DNA of 7,406 nucleotides from UCB3 sp964415605 (GTDB taxonomy: Bacteria > Chloroflexota > Anaerolineae > Epilineales > Epilineaceae): assembly GCA_964415605.1 (NCBI GenBank), contig CAYQBA010000211.1, positions 1 through 7,406 of the forward strand, given 5' to 3'. The translations under genes were made by a program, and so were the position numbers. Under the pieces are notes generated by a model. That model saw nothing but the letters and a program-made list of their open reading frames with translations, had not been told where the DNA came from and did not search any database. This document shows positions 1 to 5,719 of this stretch, piece after piece. Each line of letters opens with the position of its first letter. The first letter of the stretch is position 1.

Positions 1-709
1 ACTGCCACGCCGCGAACGGCAGGGCCATCACCAGGTGCGCGCCGAGCAGGACGCTCGCCCCGGCCGGCCCCACCACGCGCGTGACGACGTCGCCTTCCCA
101 TGGCAGGGGGTCCAGCCCGAACGACTGCACGACCGCGTACAGGCCCGCCGGGAGCACGCCGATCCCGATGATCGTGCCGACACGCCGCGGCCCGCCTGGA
201 CGCGCGGTGGCGCCGGCCGCCGCCAGCCCCAGCGCGAGCACGGCGGTGGCCGTCAGCGCACCTTGCCCGCGCGTGTAGGCGCCCATGAGGCTCGGCCACG
301 GCGCCACCGACAGCACGGTCGCCACCACCTCGGCCGCCCACGCGGCCACGAGCGCCCGGCGCAAGGGGTCGCGCCCCATCGCGGCGCCTCCGGGCCGCCA
401 CGCCCTCGCCGCCGACGCCGCCAGCGCCAGGCACGCGAGCACCCGCAGCACGGCCGCCTTCTCGGGCTCGAAGACGCGCTCGGTCACGGCCGCGAAGAAA
501 AGCGGGACGACCACCACCGCCGCGAGCACGGGGGCGGCCCCGGGGGGGGGGCGTGCCGGGCCCGGTCCGGGGTGTGCGGGGGGTTGGGGTGCGGGGGTCG
601 CGCGGGGGGGCGCGGGCCCCGCCGGCCCCACCGCTGCCGTGGGCGCCGCCGCCGTGCGGGTGGCGGTCGCGGCTGCCAGAAGCACGCTTGACATCGAACA
701 GGTGTTCAT
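1..709 (-). CDS. O-antigen ligase/Wzy-like membrane protein (5' part, runs off the window)
   Basis: The frame is open from an ATG at 709 to the window edge and gives 236 residues without a stop; the C-terminal part is missing. Residues from about 61 resemble O-antigen ligase family proteins: a hydrophobic segment at 61-75, FEPEKAAVLR at 80-89, hydrophobic stretches near 90-100 and 118-135, a GAYTRGQG motif at 143-150, a membrane segment near 178-196, then the signature QSFGLDPLPW at 195-204 followed by EGDVVTRV. Members are multi-pass inner-membrane enzymes that join or polymerise lipid-linked glycans at the cell surface; the catalytic periplasmic loop is outside the window. Residues 1-60 are Ala/Pro-rich low complexity and unlike the family. 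The ATG overlaps the lexA operator and no ribosome site is clear, so the true start may be the ATG at 694 or the GTG at 529. Family call is fairly sure, start uncertain. Confidence 0.75.
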   Translation of the reverse strand, partial: MNTCSMSSVLLAAATATRTAAAPTAAVGPAGPAPPRATPAPQPPAHPGPGPARPPPGAAPVLAAVVVVPLFFAAVTERVFEPEKAAVLRVLACLALAASAARAWRPGGAAMGRDPLRRALVAAWAAEVVATVLSVAPWPSLMGAYTRGQGALTATAVLALGLAAAGATARPGGPRRVGTIIGIGVLPAGLYAVVQSFGLDPLPWEGDVVTRVVGPAGASVLLGAHLVMALPFAAWQ

Positions 710-717
710 GGTACACT
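688..717 (+). promoter_or_regulatory. lexA promoter (-35 TTGACA, -10 TACACT)
   Basis: A perfect -35 hexamer TTGACA lies at 688-693 and a -10-like TACACT (4 of 6 to TATAAT) at 712-717, with an 18-base spacer. Transcription would begin near 724, giving a leader of about 78 bases before the lexA ATG at 802. The spacer holds the SOS box, the usual arrangement for an autoregulated lexA gene. Hexamers and spacing are read directly; use is inferred. Confidence 0.7.
695..708. promoter_or_regulatory. SOS box (LexA operator)
   Basis: CGAACAGGTGTTCA matches the Gram-positive LexA consensus CGAACRNRYGTTYC at 13 of 14 positions; only the last base differs. It is an inverted repeat, GAAC-N4-GTTC. It sits between the -35 and -10 boxes of lexA, so bound LexA would block RNA polymerase, which fits classical autorepression. 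Its right edge overlaps the ATG (709-707) of the divergent O-antigen-ligase-like gene. Confidence 0.8.
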
Positions 718-723
718 TGTACA
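710..723. promoter_or_regulatory. Possible second LexA-type operator
   Basis: GGTACACTTGTACA has the symmetry GTAC-N4-GTAC. It fits the cyanobacterial LexA motif RGTACNNNDGTWCB at all but the last position. It begins two bases after the first SOS box, with centres 15 bp apart, and covers the lexA -10 box and probable transcription start. It could be a second, weaker LexA site, a site for another regulator, or chance symmetry. Confidence 0.35.
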
Positions 724-790
724 GTCTTGACCGCACCCGCCGCCCGGGCCGTGGCCGCTGGCCGCCCGGCGTGCCCCTGGTCGTCGACCA

Positions 791-796
791 AGGAGG
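791..796 (+). promoter_or_regulatory. Ribosome binding site of lexA
   Basis: AGGAGG lies five bases before the ATG at 802. It fixes the lexA start there rather than at upstream in-frame starts such as the ATG at 553. The 13-base segment TGGTC-GTC-GACCA at 778-790 could form a small 5-bp hairpin just before it. Confidence 0.85.
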
Positions 797-801
797 ACAG
801 C

Positions 802-1446
802 ATGGCCCTGCCAGACATGACCCTGACCGACCGGCAACGGCGCATCCTGGACGTGATCCAGGGGCACCTCGACCGGCACGGCTACCCACCCACCATCCGT
901 GAGATCGGGCGGGCGGTCGGCATCTCGTCGACGAGCGTGGTCAACTACCACCTGAACAAGCTCAAGAAGTGGGGCATGCTCGAGCGCGACGGCCAGGTGT
1001 CCCGCGGGTTGAAGCTGCCGGCGTACAACCCGCACCTCCAGGCCGTCCCCATCCTCGGCACCATCCAGGCCGGTCTGCCGGTGCCGGTCATGGAGCCCAA
1101 GGGGGTCGGCGAGGCCGACGAGGCCGACATGATCGAGCTGACCCGCGACCTCACGTCGGACCGCGACAACGTGTTCGCGCTGCGCGTCAAGGGTGACTCG
1201 ATGATCGACGCGCTGATCAACGAGGGCGACATCGTCGTCATGCAGCACGTCGACACGGCCAGCAACGGCGACATGGTCGCGGCGTGGATCAAGGACCGCG
1301 AGGAGACCACGCTCAAGCGGTTCTACCGCGAGAACGGCCAGGTGCGCCTGCAGCCGGCGAACCCCACCATGGACCCGATCTACGTCGCCGCCGACAACGT
1401 CGAGATCCAGGGCAAGGTGATCGCGGTCATCCGCAACCTCGGGTAG
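802..1446 (+). CDS. lexA: SOS-response transcriptional repressor LexA
   Basis: This 214-residue protein represses DNA-damage genes and is inactivated by RecA-stimulated self-cleavage. The N-terminal winged helix-turn-helix spans about 1-70, with the family pattern GYPPTIREIGRAVGISS at 27-43 followed by a recognition helix. The self-cleavage bond is Ala90-Gly91 (TIQAGLPV). The S24-type peptidase domain follows, with Ser133 in GDSMIDA and the general-base Lys172 in TTLKRF; their 39-residue spacing is close to the 37 of E. coli LexA (Ser119/Lys156). Length is normal for the family. The start is set by the ribosome site five bases upstream. An SOS box within its own promoter predicts autoregulation. 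It converges on holA with a 13-base gap. All catalytic and cleavage residues are present, so it should be fully functional. Confidence 0.97.
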   Translation: MALPDMTLTDRQRRILDVIQGHLDRHGYPPTIREIGRAVGISSTSVVNYHLNKLKKWGMLERDGQVSRGLKLPAYNPHLQAVPILGTIQAGLPVPVMEPKGVGEADEADMIELTRDLTSDRDNVFALRVKGDSMIDALINEGDIVVMQHVDTASNGDMVAAWIKDREETTLKRFYRENGQVRLQPANPTMDPIYVAADNVEIQGKVIAVIRNLG

Positions 1447-1459
1447 CCGCCCGGGCGGC
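1446..1459. terminator. Palindrome between converging lexA and holA
   Basis: GCCGCCCGGGCGGC is a perfect 14-base palindrome filling the gap between the two stop codons. As RNA it could form a 5-bp stem with a CCGG loop on either strand. There is no T-run on either side, so it is not a canonical intrinsic terminator. A role as a shared bidirectional transcript end is a guess from position. Confidence 0.3.
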
Positions 1460-2497
1460 CTACCGCCCACCGCCCCCACCGCGGGTGCCGCACACGCCCG
1501 CGACGAACAAGTCGAGCGCCAGCACGCCGTCGAGCCGGCCGGTCTTGATCTGGGTGTCGATCTCGATCAGCCGGCGCAGGGCCGCTTCGAGGAAGCGCGG
1601 GGTGAACCGCCGCGCCTGGCCGGTGAGCTTGCGCGCGACGAACGGCGGCACGCCGACTCGCCCCGGCAGCTCGCCGGCCGGCACGCCCGCGTCCATCAAC
1701 GCGCGGGTGTGCAGGAGCAGCCGGAACTGGCGCACGATGAGGGCCAGGAGCCGCAACGGCGGCTCGTCGTTGGCCAGGAAGCGGTGCAGCAGCGTCGCGG
1801 CCTGCGGCCCGTCGCGCTCGCCCAGCGCGTCCACCCAGCGGAAGATGCTCTCGAGCGTCACCGACGTGACGAGGCCCGCCACGTCGGCCGCGGTGACCGG
1901 CCGGCCCCCCGCGTAGGTCAGCAGCTTCTCGAGCTCGTTGTCGGCCTGGCGCAGGTCCACCTCGCCGTCGCGGGCCAGCGCGTCCGTCAGCGCGGCGGCG
2001 GCCGGCGGAGCGATGGCGCCGCCCCGGTGCTGCGCCCGCGCGGTCAGCCACTGCGGCAGGCGGTCGAGCTTGGGCGGCTCGAATGCGCGGATGACGGCGG
2101 CGGCATCCGGCACGGGCTGCGCAACGCGCCACTGCGTGGCCCAGCGCAGCACGGGGTTGTTGGCGTGCAGCGCGCCGTCCACGAGCACGAGCCGCGTGGT
2201 CGGGGGCATGGCCGGCAGGAGACCGATGATCGCGTCCGCCAGACCCTTGCGCCCCTCGGCCTCGCCGCCGCGCGGGTTGCAGCGTGTCAGCAGGCCGTGC
2301 ACCACGACGACCCGACGGTCGCCGAGGAACGGCAGCGTGTCGACGGCGGTACGCAGGTCGGCGGGCGCCAACGCGCGGCCCTCGAGCTCGGCGTAGTTAA
2401 GCTCGGCCATGGGGTCGGCGTCGATCAGCCGCTGGCGCAGGCCGCGGACGGTCTCACCGATCGAGAAGGCGTCGTCGCCGTGGAAGATGTAGAACAT
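1460..2497 (-). CDS. holA: DNA polymerase III delta subunit
   Basis: The 345-residue product is the clamp-loader subunit that opens the beta sliding clamp during replication. The N-terminus MFYIFHGDDAFS (1-12) is the usual opening of the family. LPFLGDRRVVVVHGLL at 55-70 is the conserved strand and turn of the ATPase-like domain, which in delta lacks a working Walker A; none is seen here. LRQADNELEKLLTYAGG at 182-198 matches the conserved helix ending that domain. The C-terminal collar domain shows LIVRQFRLLL at 253-262 and EIDTQIKTGRLD at 312-323. Length is typical (about 330-350). It ends in a short glycine-rich tail. No strong ribosome site is seen before the ATG, and the aminotransferase ends 34 bases upstream, which suggests co-transcription and perhaps coupled translation. 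Confidence 0.93.
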   Translation of the reverse strand: MFYIFHGDDAFSIGETVRGLRQRLIDADPMAELNYAELEGRALAPADLRTAVDTLPFLGDRRVVVVHGLLTRCNPRGGEAEGRKGLADAIIGLLPAMPPTTRLVLVDGALHANNPVLRWATQWRVAQPVPDAAAVIRAFEPPKLDRLPQWLTARAQHRGGAIAPPAAAALTDALARDGEVDLRQADNELEKLLTYAGGRPVTAADVAGLVTSVTLESIFRWVDALGERDGPQAATLLHRFLANDEPPLRLLALIVRQFRLLLHTRALMDAGVPAGELPGRVGVPPFVARKLTGQARRFTPRFLEAALRRLIEIDTQIKTGRLDGVLALDLFVAGVCGTRGGGGGR

Positions 2498-2531
2498 GCG
2501 CCCCGCGATCCGGCCGCCGCGCCGGCTGCGT

Positions 2532-3698
2532 TCAGAGCTGGCGGACGAACGCGTCGATCCGCGCCAGGGCCTTGTCGATGTTGGCGATCGAGTTGGCGTA
2601 CGACAGCCGGATGTAGCCGGCGCCGTAGCGCCCGAAGGCCGTGCCGGGCAGCACGGCCACCCCCGCCTCGTTGAGCAGCCGCCCGGCCAGCGTGTCCTGG
2701 TCGATCCCCAGCGCGCTGACGTTCGGGAACGCGTAGAATGCCCCCTCCGGCATCACGCACCGGATGCCCGGGATGGCGTTCAGACCGCCGACGATGCGGT
2801 CGCGCCGCTCGCGAAACGCCGCCACCATCGTGTCGACGTCGCCTTGCGGGCCGCGGAGCGCCTCGATGCCAGCCACCTGGGTGGCGGCGTTGACGCACGA
2901 CGTCGCGTTGATTTGAAGCTGCGTCACCGCCTCGGCCAGCGGCGCCGGCATGACCCCGTAGCCGAGCCGCCAGCCCGTCATCGCATAGGTCTTCGAGAAC
3001 CCGTCCAGGATGATCGTGCGGTCCAGCATGCCCGGTTCGGCCGCGATCGAGATGTGGTCGCCGCTGTAGAGCATCCGCGAGTAGATCTCATCCGACAGCA
3101 CCATGACGTCCGGCCGATCGCGCAGCAGGCCGGCGATGGCCTGGATCTGGGCGTGCGACAGCACCCCGCCGGTGGGGTTGGACGGCGAGTTCAGGATCAC
3201 CAGCCGCGTGCGGTCGGTCAGGCTGGACGCGAACATGTCGAGGTCGAAGCCGAAGCCCGCGTCCTCGCTCAGCCGCACGAACACCGGCCGGCCGCCCACG
3301 AAGTTGACCATCGACTCGTAGATCGGGAAGCTCGGGTTGGGCATGATGACCTCGTCGCCAGGCTCGACGAGGGCCAGGATGCAGAAGAAGATGATGGGCT
3401 TGCCGCCCGGGACGACCACGACGTTGGGGGCCTCTACCGGGATCCCGCGCGTCTCGGCGATGTACTCGGCGATGGTCTCGCGCAGCGGCGGGATGCCGGC
3501 CGCCGGGGTGTAGTGCGTGTAGCCGCCGCGCAGCGCGTTCGCGCCGGCTTCGATGACGTTGGCCGGCGTGTCGAAGTCGGGCTCGCCGATCTCGAGGTGC
3601 ACGATGTCGCGGCCCTGGGCCTCGAGGGCCTTGGCGCGCGCCAGCACCGTGAACGCCGTCTCCGTTCCCAGCCGCGACATCCGTTCGGCCAGCCGCAT
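2532..3698 (-). CDS. Class I PLP-dependent aminotransferase (aspartate aminotransferase-like)
   Basis: The 388-residue product is a fold-type I aminotransferase of the aspartate/aromatic group, cytosolic, moving an amino group between an amino acid and a 2-oxo acid. Visible landmarks are IGEPDFDTP at 37-45, YTHYTPAAGIPPLRE at 60-74, Asn174 in SPSNPTGG, Asp203 in LSDEIY, the PLP Schiff-base lysine Lys236 in DGFSKTYAMTGWRLGY, and Arg364 in YIRLSYA, which binds the substrate carboxylate. All key residues are intact. The start at 3698 gives a normal N-terminus and has GGGAG seven bases upstream; an in-frame ATG at 3794 would add a low-complexity leader and is rejected. The stop is 34 bases before holA. 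Substrate cannot be told from sequence; aspartate, aromatic amino acids or another substrate remain possible, so no symbol is given. Confidence 0.93.
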   Translation of the reverse strand: MRLAERMSRLGTETAFTVLARAKALEAQGRDIVHLEIGEPDFDTPANVIEAGANALRGGYTHYTPAAGIPPLRETIAEYIAETRGIPVEAPNVVVVPGGKPIIFFCILALVEPGDEVIMPNPSFPIYESMVNFVGGRPVFVRLSEDAGFGFDLDMFASSLTDRTRLVILNSPSNPTGGVLSHAQIQAIAGLLRDRPDVMVLSDEIYSRMLYSGDHISIAAEPGMLDRTIILDGFSKTYAMTGWRLGYGVMPAPLAEAVTQLQINATSCVNAATQVAGIEALRGPQGDVDTMVAAFRERRDRIVGGLNAIPGIRCVMPEGAFYAFPNVSALGIDQDTLAGRLLNEAGVAVLPGTAFGRYGAGYIRLSYANSIANIDKALARIDAFVRQL

Positions 3699-3705
3699 CG
3701 AGCTA

Positions 3706-3710
3706 CTCCC
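3706..3710 (-). promoter_or_regulatory. Ribosome binding site of the aminotransferase
   Basis: GGGAG on the minus strand lies seven bases before the ATG at 3698. It supports that start over the ATG at 3794, whose extra 32 residues would be encoded partly by the heptamer repeat. Confidence 0.7.
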
Positions 3711-3715
3711 TGCGT

Positions 3716-3736
3716 GTGGTGGGTGGTGGGTGGTGG
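3716..3736. repeat. Three tandem copies of a heptamer, GTGGTGG
   Basis: Three exact copies of GTGGTGG lie side by side in the leader of the aminotransferase (read as CCACCAC in its mRNA). The G-rich strand carries GGG runs at 3721, 3728 and 3735, so it may form a G-quadruplex with a nearby G-run. The copy number could vary between strains by slippage. Confidence 0.75.
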
Positions 3737-3750
3737 GCGGCCGCGTCGGG

Positions 3751-3788
3751 GCCGCCGGCGGGTTGATCATACCCCAACTGCCGGCGGC
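3751..3788 (-). terminator. Hairpin downstream of the RqcH-like gene
   Basis: GCCGCCGG (3751-3758) pairs with CCGGCGGC (3781-3788), and inside it GTTG (3762-3765) pairs with CAAC (3775-3778). The hairpin starts about 18 bases after the RqcH-like stop codon. No T-run follows, so any terminator role is uncertain. It also contains the putative aminotransferase -10 box. Confidence 0.35.
3766..3771 (-). promoter_or_regulatory. Possible -10 box for the aminotransferase-holA unit
   Basis: TATGAT on the minus strand matches TATAAT at five of six positions. It would place a start near 3759, giving a leader of about 60 bases. The hexamer 17 bases upstream, GTGCAA, is a poor -35 (three of six). Plausible because such AT-rich hexamers are rare in this GC-rich sequence. 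Confidence 0.4.
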
Positions 3789-3806
3789 TTGCACGCCCGC
3801 CGCGGC

Positions 3807-5507
3807 TCACGGCGGCGCGGGCGCCACGGTGAGCGTGGCGTCTCGGGCCACGGTCACCATCCCGGGCCCGCCGCCGCGCAGGCGCCGCACGTGCCGGACG
3901 TCGGTGACCGTCACGTCGGCGGCGGCGCGGTCGCGCGCCCGCGAGAACCACGCCGCCAGCGCCGCGGCCTCGCGGAGCGTCCGGTCGGGGACCGGCCGGC
4001 CGGCCGCCTTGACCACGACGTGGGCGCCGGGCACGTCGCGCGCATGCAGCCACACGTCGCCGCGGGCGGCCAGCGTGAACGTCACGGTCTCGTTCTGACG
4101 GCTGTTGCGGCCGACCAGGATGGTGAAGCCGTCCGCCGAGACGACGGTGAGCGGCCGGGCGGCCGCCGACCCGCCGGCCACGCGCCGCGGCAGCGGCCGG
4201 CCGAGGAGCCCCGTGGCGCGCAGCATCTCGTGCACGGCGTCGATCTCCGGCCGGTCCTCGGCCAGCTCGGCGTCGGTGGCGAGCTGCTCGACCGTGGCGA
4301 GCCCCGCGTCGACCACGGCCAGCCGCTCGGGCAGGGCCGCCGCGGCGCGGCGCGCGCGGCGGTGGCGTTGGAAGTAGCGCTCGGCGTTCTCAACGGGCGT
4401 GAGCGCCGGGTCGAGGGCGATGAGCGTCGGCGCGTCGGGATCGAGCGGCGCCGCGAGGGTCGCCTCTCCGGGCCGGATGGTGTGCTGGAAGGCGAGGATG
4501 AGGTCGCCCGACAGCTTGGCCGCCGCGATGTCGGCCTCGTCGATCCGTTCCCGCTCCAGGGCGGCCCGCTGGCGCGCCAGGCGGGCCCGGGCCTCGTCGA
4601 GCAGCGCGGTCACCGCGGCGCGGGCGGCCTGGTAGCGGTCGGCGCCGGCGCGGGCGGTCTCGAAGGCCTCGATGGCATCGGCTGTGCTCGCCGCGTCGGC
4701 GACGCCCGGCAGGTGGGTGAGGCGATACGGCGCGTAGGCGACGACCCGGGCGGGATCGGCCGGGTCGTGCGCGACGGTCGGGCGCCAGGCGCCCGTCGCC
4801 GGCAGCGCGAAGAGGTCCACGAGCGCGGCATGCACGCCTGCCGGGTCGGCGGCCGCCGCCGGCGTGTCGGGGTCGCCCGAGGCGCGCGCCACGACCTCGC
4901 GGGCGGCCAGCGGGCTCACACCCCGCACCCGCGCCACCAGGACCTGCGCGGCGGGGTCGGCGGGGCGTGCGGCGAGCCAGCCGGCGACGTCGGCGGCGCC
5001 CACCGCGGCCGGTGCGACCTTGAGCGGCGGCGGCGGTGGCCGGTAGGGCCGGCCGGGCAAGAGGACGCGGGCGCGGGTCATGGCGGCGGTGACGGGCCGC
5101 GCCAGCGCCAGCACGGTCCCATCGGCGTCGACGAGGATGACGTTGGCCAGGCGCCCGGTAAGCTCGGCCACGAGCCGCACGGGCGGGTCGGCGTCAAACG
5201 TGAGCGCCAGGATGCGCTCGCCCTCTGGCTGCTCCACGGCGACGAGGCGGCGGCCCTCGGCGCGGGCGGTGAGGGCGAGCGCCAGCGGGCTGGGCGGGGC
5301 GTCGCCACGCCGGGGCTTGCCCGCGGAGAGGCGCACGCCTTCAGCCTGGGGATCGGCGCTGAGGACGAGGTGGTGGCGCGCGCCGCGGTACAGCTCGAGG
5401 GCGAGCGACAGGCGGTCGATCTGCACGACGTCCTGGAGCCGTGCGCCGACCGCGGCGGCGCGCAGCTCGGCGGCCAGGGCGGCGGTGGTGAGCGCGTCGA
5501 TGAACAT
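3807..5507 (-). CDS. rqcH: RqcH/NFACT-family ribosome quality-control protein (Rqc2/FbpA-like)
   Basis: The 566-residue product has the NFACT layout. The NFACT-N domain spans about 1-150 and opens with MFIDALTTAALAAEL, with ELTGRLANVILVD at 115-127. A helix-hairpin-helix-like segment lies near 188-210, the coiled-coil middle near 280-430, and the NFACT-R domain at about 450-556 with GRNSRQNETVTF (466-477), DVWLHARDVPGAHVVVK (484-500) and the GPGMVTV end motif (548-554). In Bacillus, RqcH binds the 50S subunit with a stalled peptidyl-tRNA and adds alanine tails that mark the chain for degradation. The key Asp-Arg motif (97-98 in B. subtilis) is Glu97-Arg98 here, in PEGERIL. No ribosome site is evident before the ATG, but the N-terminus fits the family. 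A stable hairpin and a structured 110-base segment lie just upstream. Older names are fibronectin-binding protein A or DUF814 protein. Confidence 0.9.
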   Translation of the reverse strand: MFIDALTTAALAAELRAAAVGARLQDVVQIDRLSLALELYRGARHHLVLSADPQAEGVRLSAGKPRRGDAPPSPLALALTARAEGRRLVAVEQPEGERILALTFDADPPVRLVAELTGRLANVILVDADGTVLALARPVTAAMTRARVLLPGRPYRPPPPPLKVAPAAVGAADVAGWLAARPADPAAQVLVARVRGVSPLAAREVVARASGDPDTPAAAADPAGVHAALVDLFALPATGAWRPTVAHDPADPARVVAYAPYRLTHLPGVADAASTADAIEAFETARAGADRYQAARAAVTALLDEARARLARQRAALERERIDEADIAAAKLSGDLILAFQHTIRPGEATLAAPLDPDAPTLIALDPALTPVENAERYFQRHRRARRAAAALPERLAVVDAGLATVEQLATDAELAEDRPEIDAVHEMLRATGLLGRPLPRRVAGGSAAARPLTVVSADGFTILVGRNSRQNETVTFTLAARGDVWLHARDVPGAHVVVKAAGRPVPDRTLREAAALAAWFSRARDRAAADVTVTDVRHVRRLRGGGPGMVTVARDATLTVAPAPP

Positions 5508-5535
5508 GAAGCGTGGCGGGCGGTGCGATGCGGCG

Positions 5536-5572
5536 GCGTCGCCCGCCGGAGCCCGGCTCCGGCGGGTGACGC
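5536..5572 (-). other. Strong hairpin in the leader of the RqcH-like gene
   Basis: CCCGCCGGAGCC (5542-5553) and GGCTCCGGCGGG (5555-5566) are perfect reverse complements around one base. A further GCGTC/GACGC pairing lies outside a single mismatch, giving up to 17 paired positions. On the minus strand it ends 28 bases before the ATG at 5507. No T-run follows. It could end the transcript of the upstream 63-residue gene without a U-tract, or control translation or stability of the RqcH-like mRNA. Confidence 0.55.
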
Positions 5573-5589
5573 GTGTCGGAATCCGGGGC

Positions 5590-5699
5590 CTGTGGCGCCG
5601 CCAGCGGGCGAGCCCGTGGACCCAGGCCCGTGGCGCCCCGAGGCCGGCGATCGGGACGGCGATCGGGGCTGGCGCGAGACAGGCCCGCCGGCGCCACAG
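5590..5699 (-). other. Structured noncoding segment closed by a 10-bp inverted repeat
   Basis: CTGTGGCGCC (5590-5599) pairs perfectly with GGCGCCACAG (5690-5699). Inside, GCGGGC (5604-5609) pairs with GCCCGC (5683-5688), and GCCCCGA (5635-5641) pairs with TCGGGGC (5663-5669). Nested pairing of this kind suggests a branched RNA or a cruciform. It begins about 20 bases after the stop of the 63-residue gene. It could be a 3' UTR structure, an RNA leader of the RqcH-like gene or an unannotated small RNA. High GC makes chance pairing more likely, which limits confidence. Confidence 0.4.
5645..5668. repeat. Tandem 12-base duplication
   Basis: CGGCGATCGGGA (5645-5656) is followed at once by CGGCGATCGGGG (5657-5668), 11 of 12 identical. 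It lies in the loop and one arm of the inner stem of the structured segment. Confidence 0.7.
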
Positions 5700-5719
5700 C
5701 GTTGGCGGCCGGCCGGGGA

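Noticed and set aside
553..801. N-terminal extension of lexA from the ATG at 553
   Set aside because: The extension spans the promoter, SOS box and ribosome site and is Gly/Arg/Pro-rich; the 214-residue form from 802 has normal length.
35..902. Plus-strand open frames over the left edge (35-691, 285-902)
   Set aside because: They are Arg/Pro/Ala-rich and lack motifs; the minus-strand frame carries the O-antigen ligase signatures.
706..1479. Minus-strand open frame opposite lexA
   Set aside because: lexA on the plus strand has every expected motif; the antisense frame is a Val/His/Asp-rich shadow.
3699..3794. Upstream start of the aminotransferase at 3794
   Set aside because: It would translate the heptamer repeat and putative promoter; the ATG at 3698 has a ribosome site and a family-like N-terminus.
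5590..5699. tRNA or known riboswitch in the structured gap
   Set aside because: No cloverleaf with T-loop GTTCGA-type sequence or CCA end is visible, and I recognise no riboswitch core.
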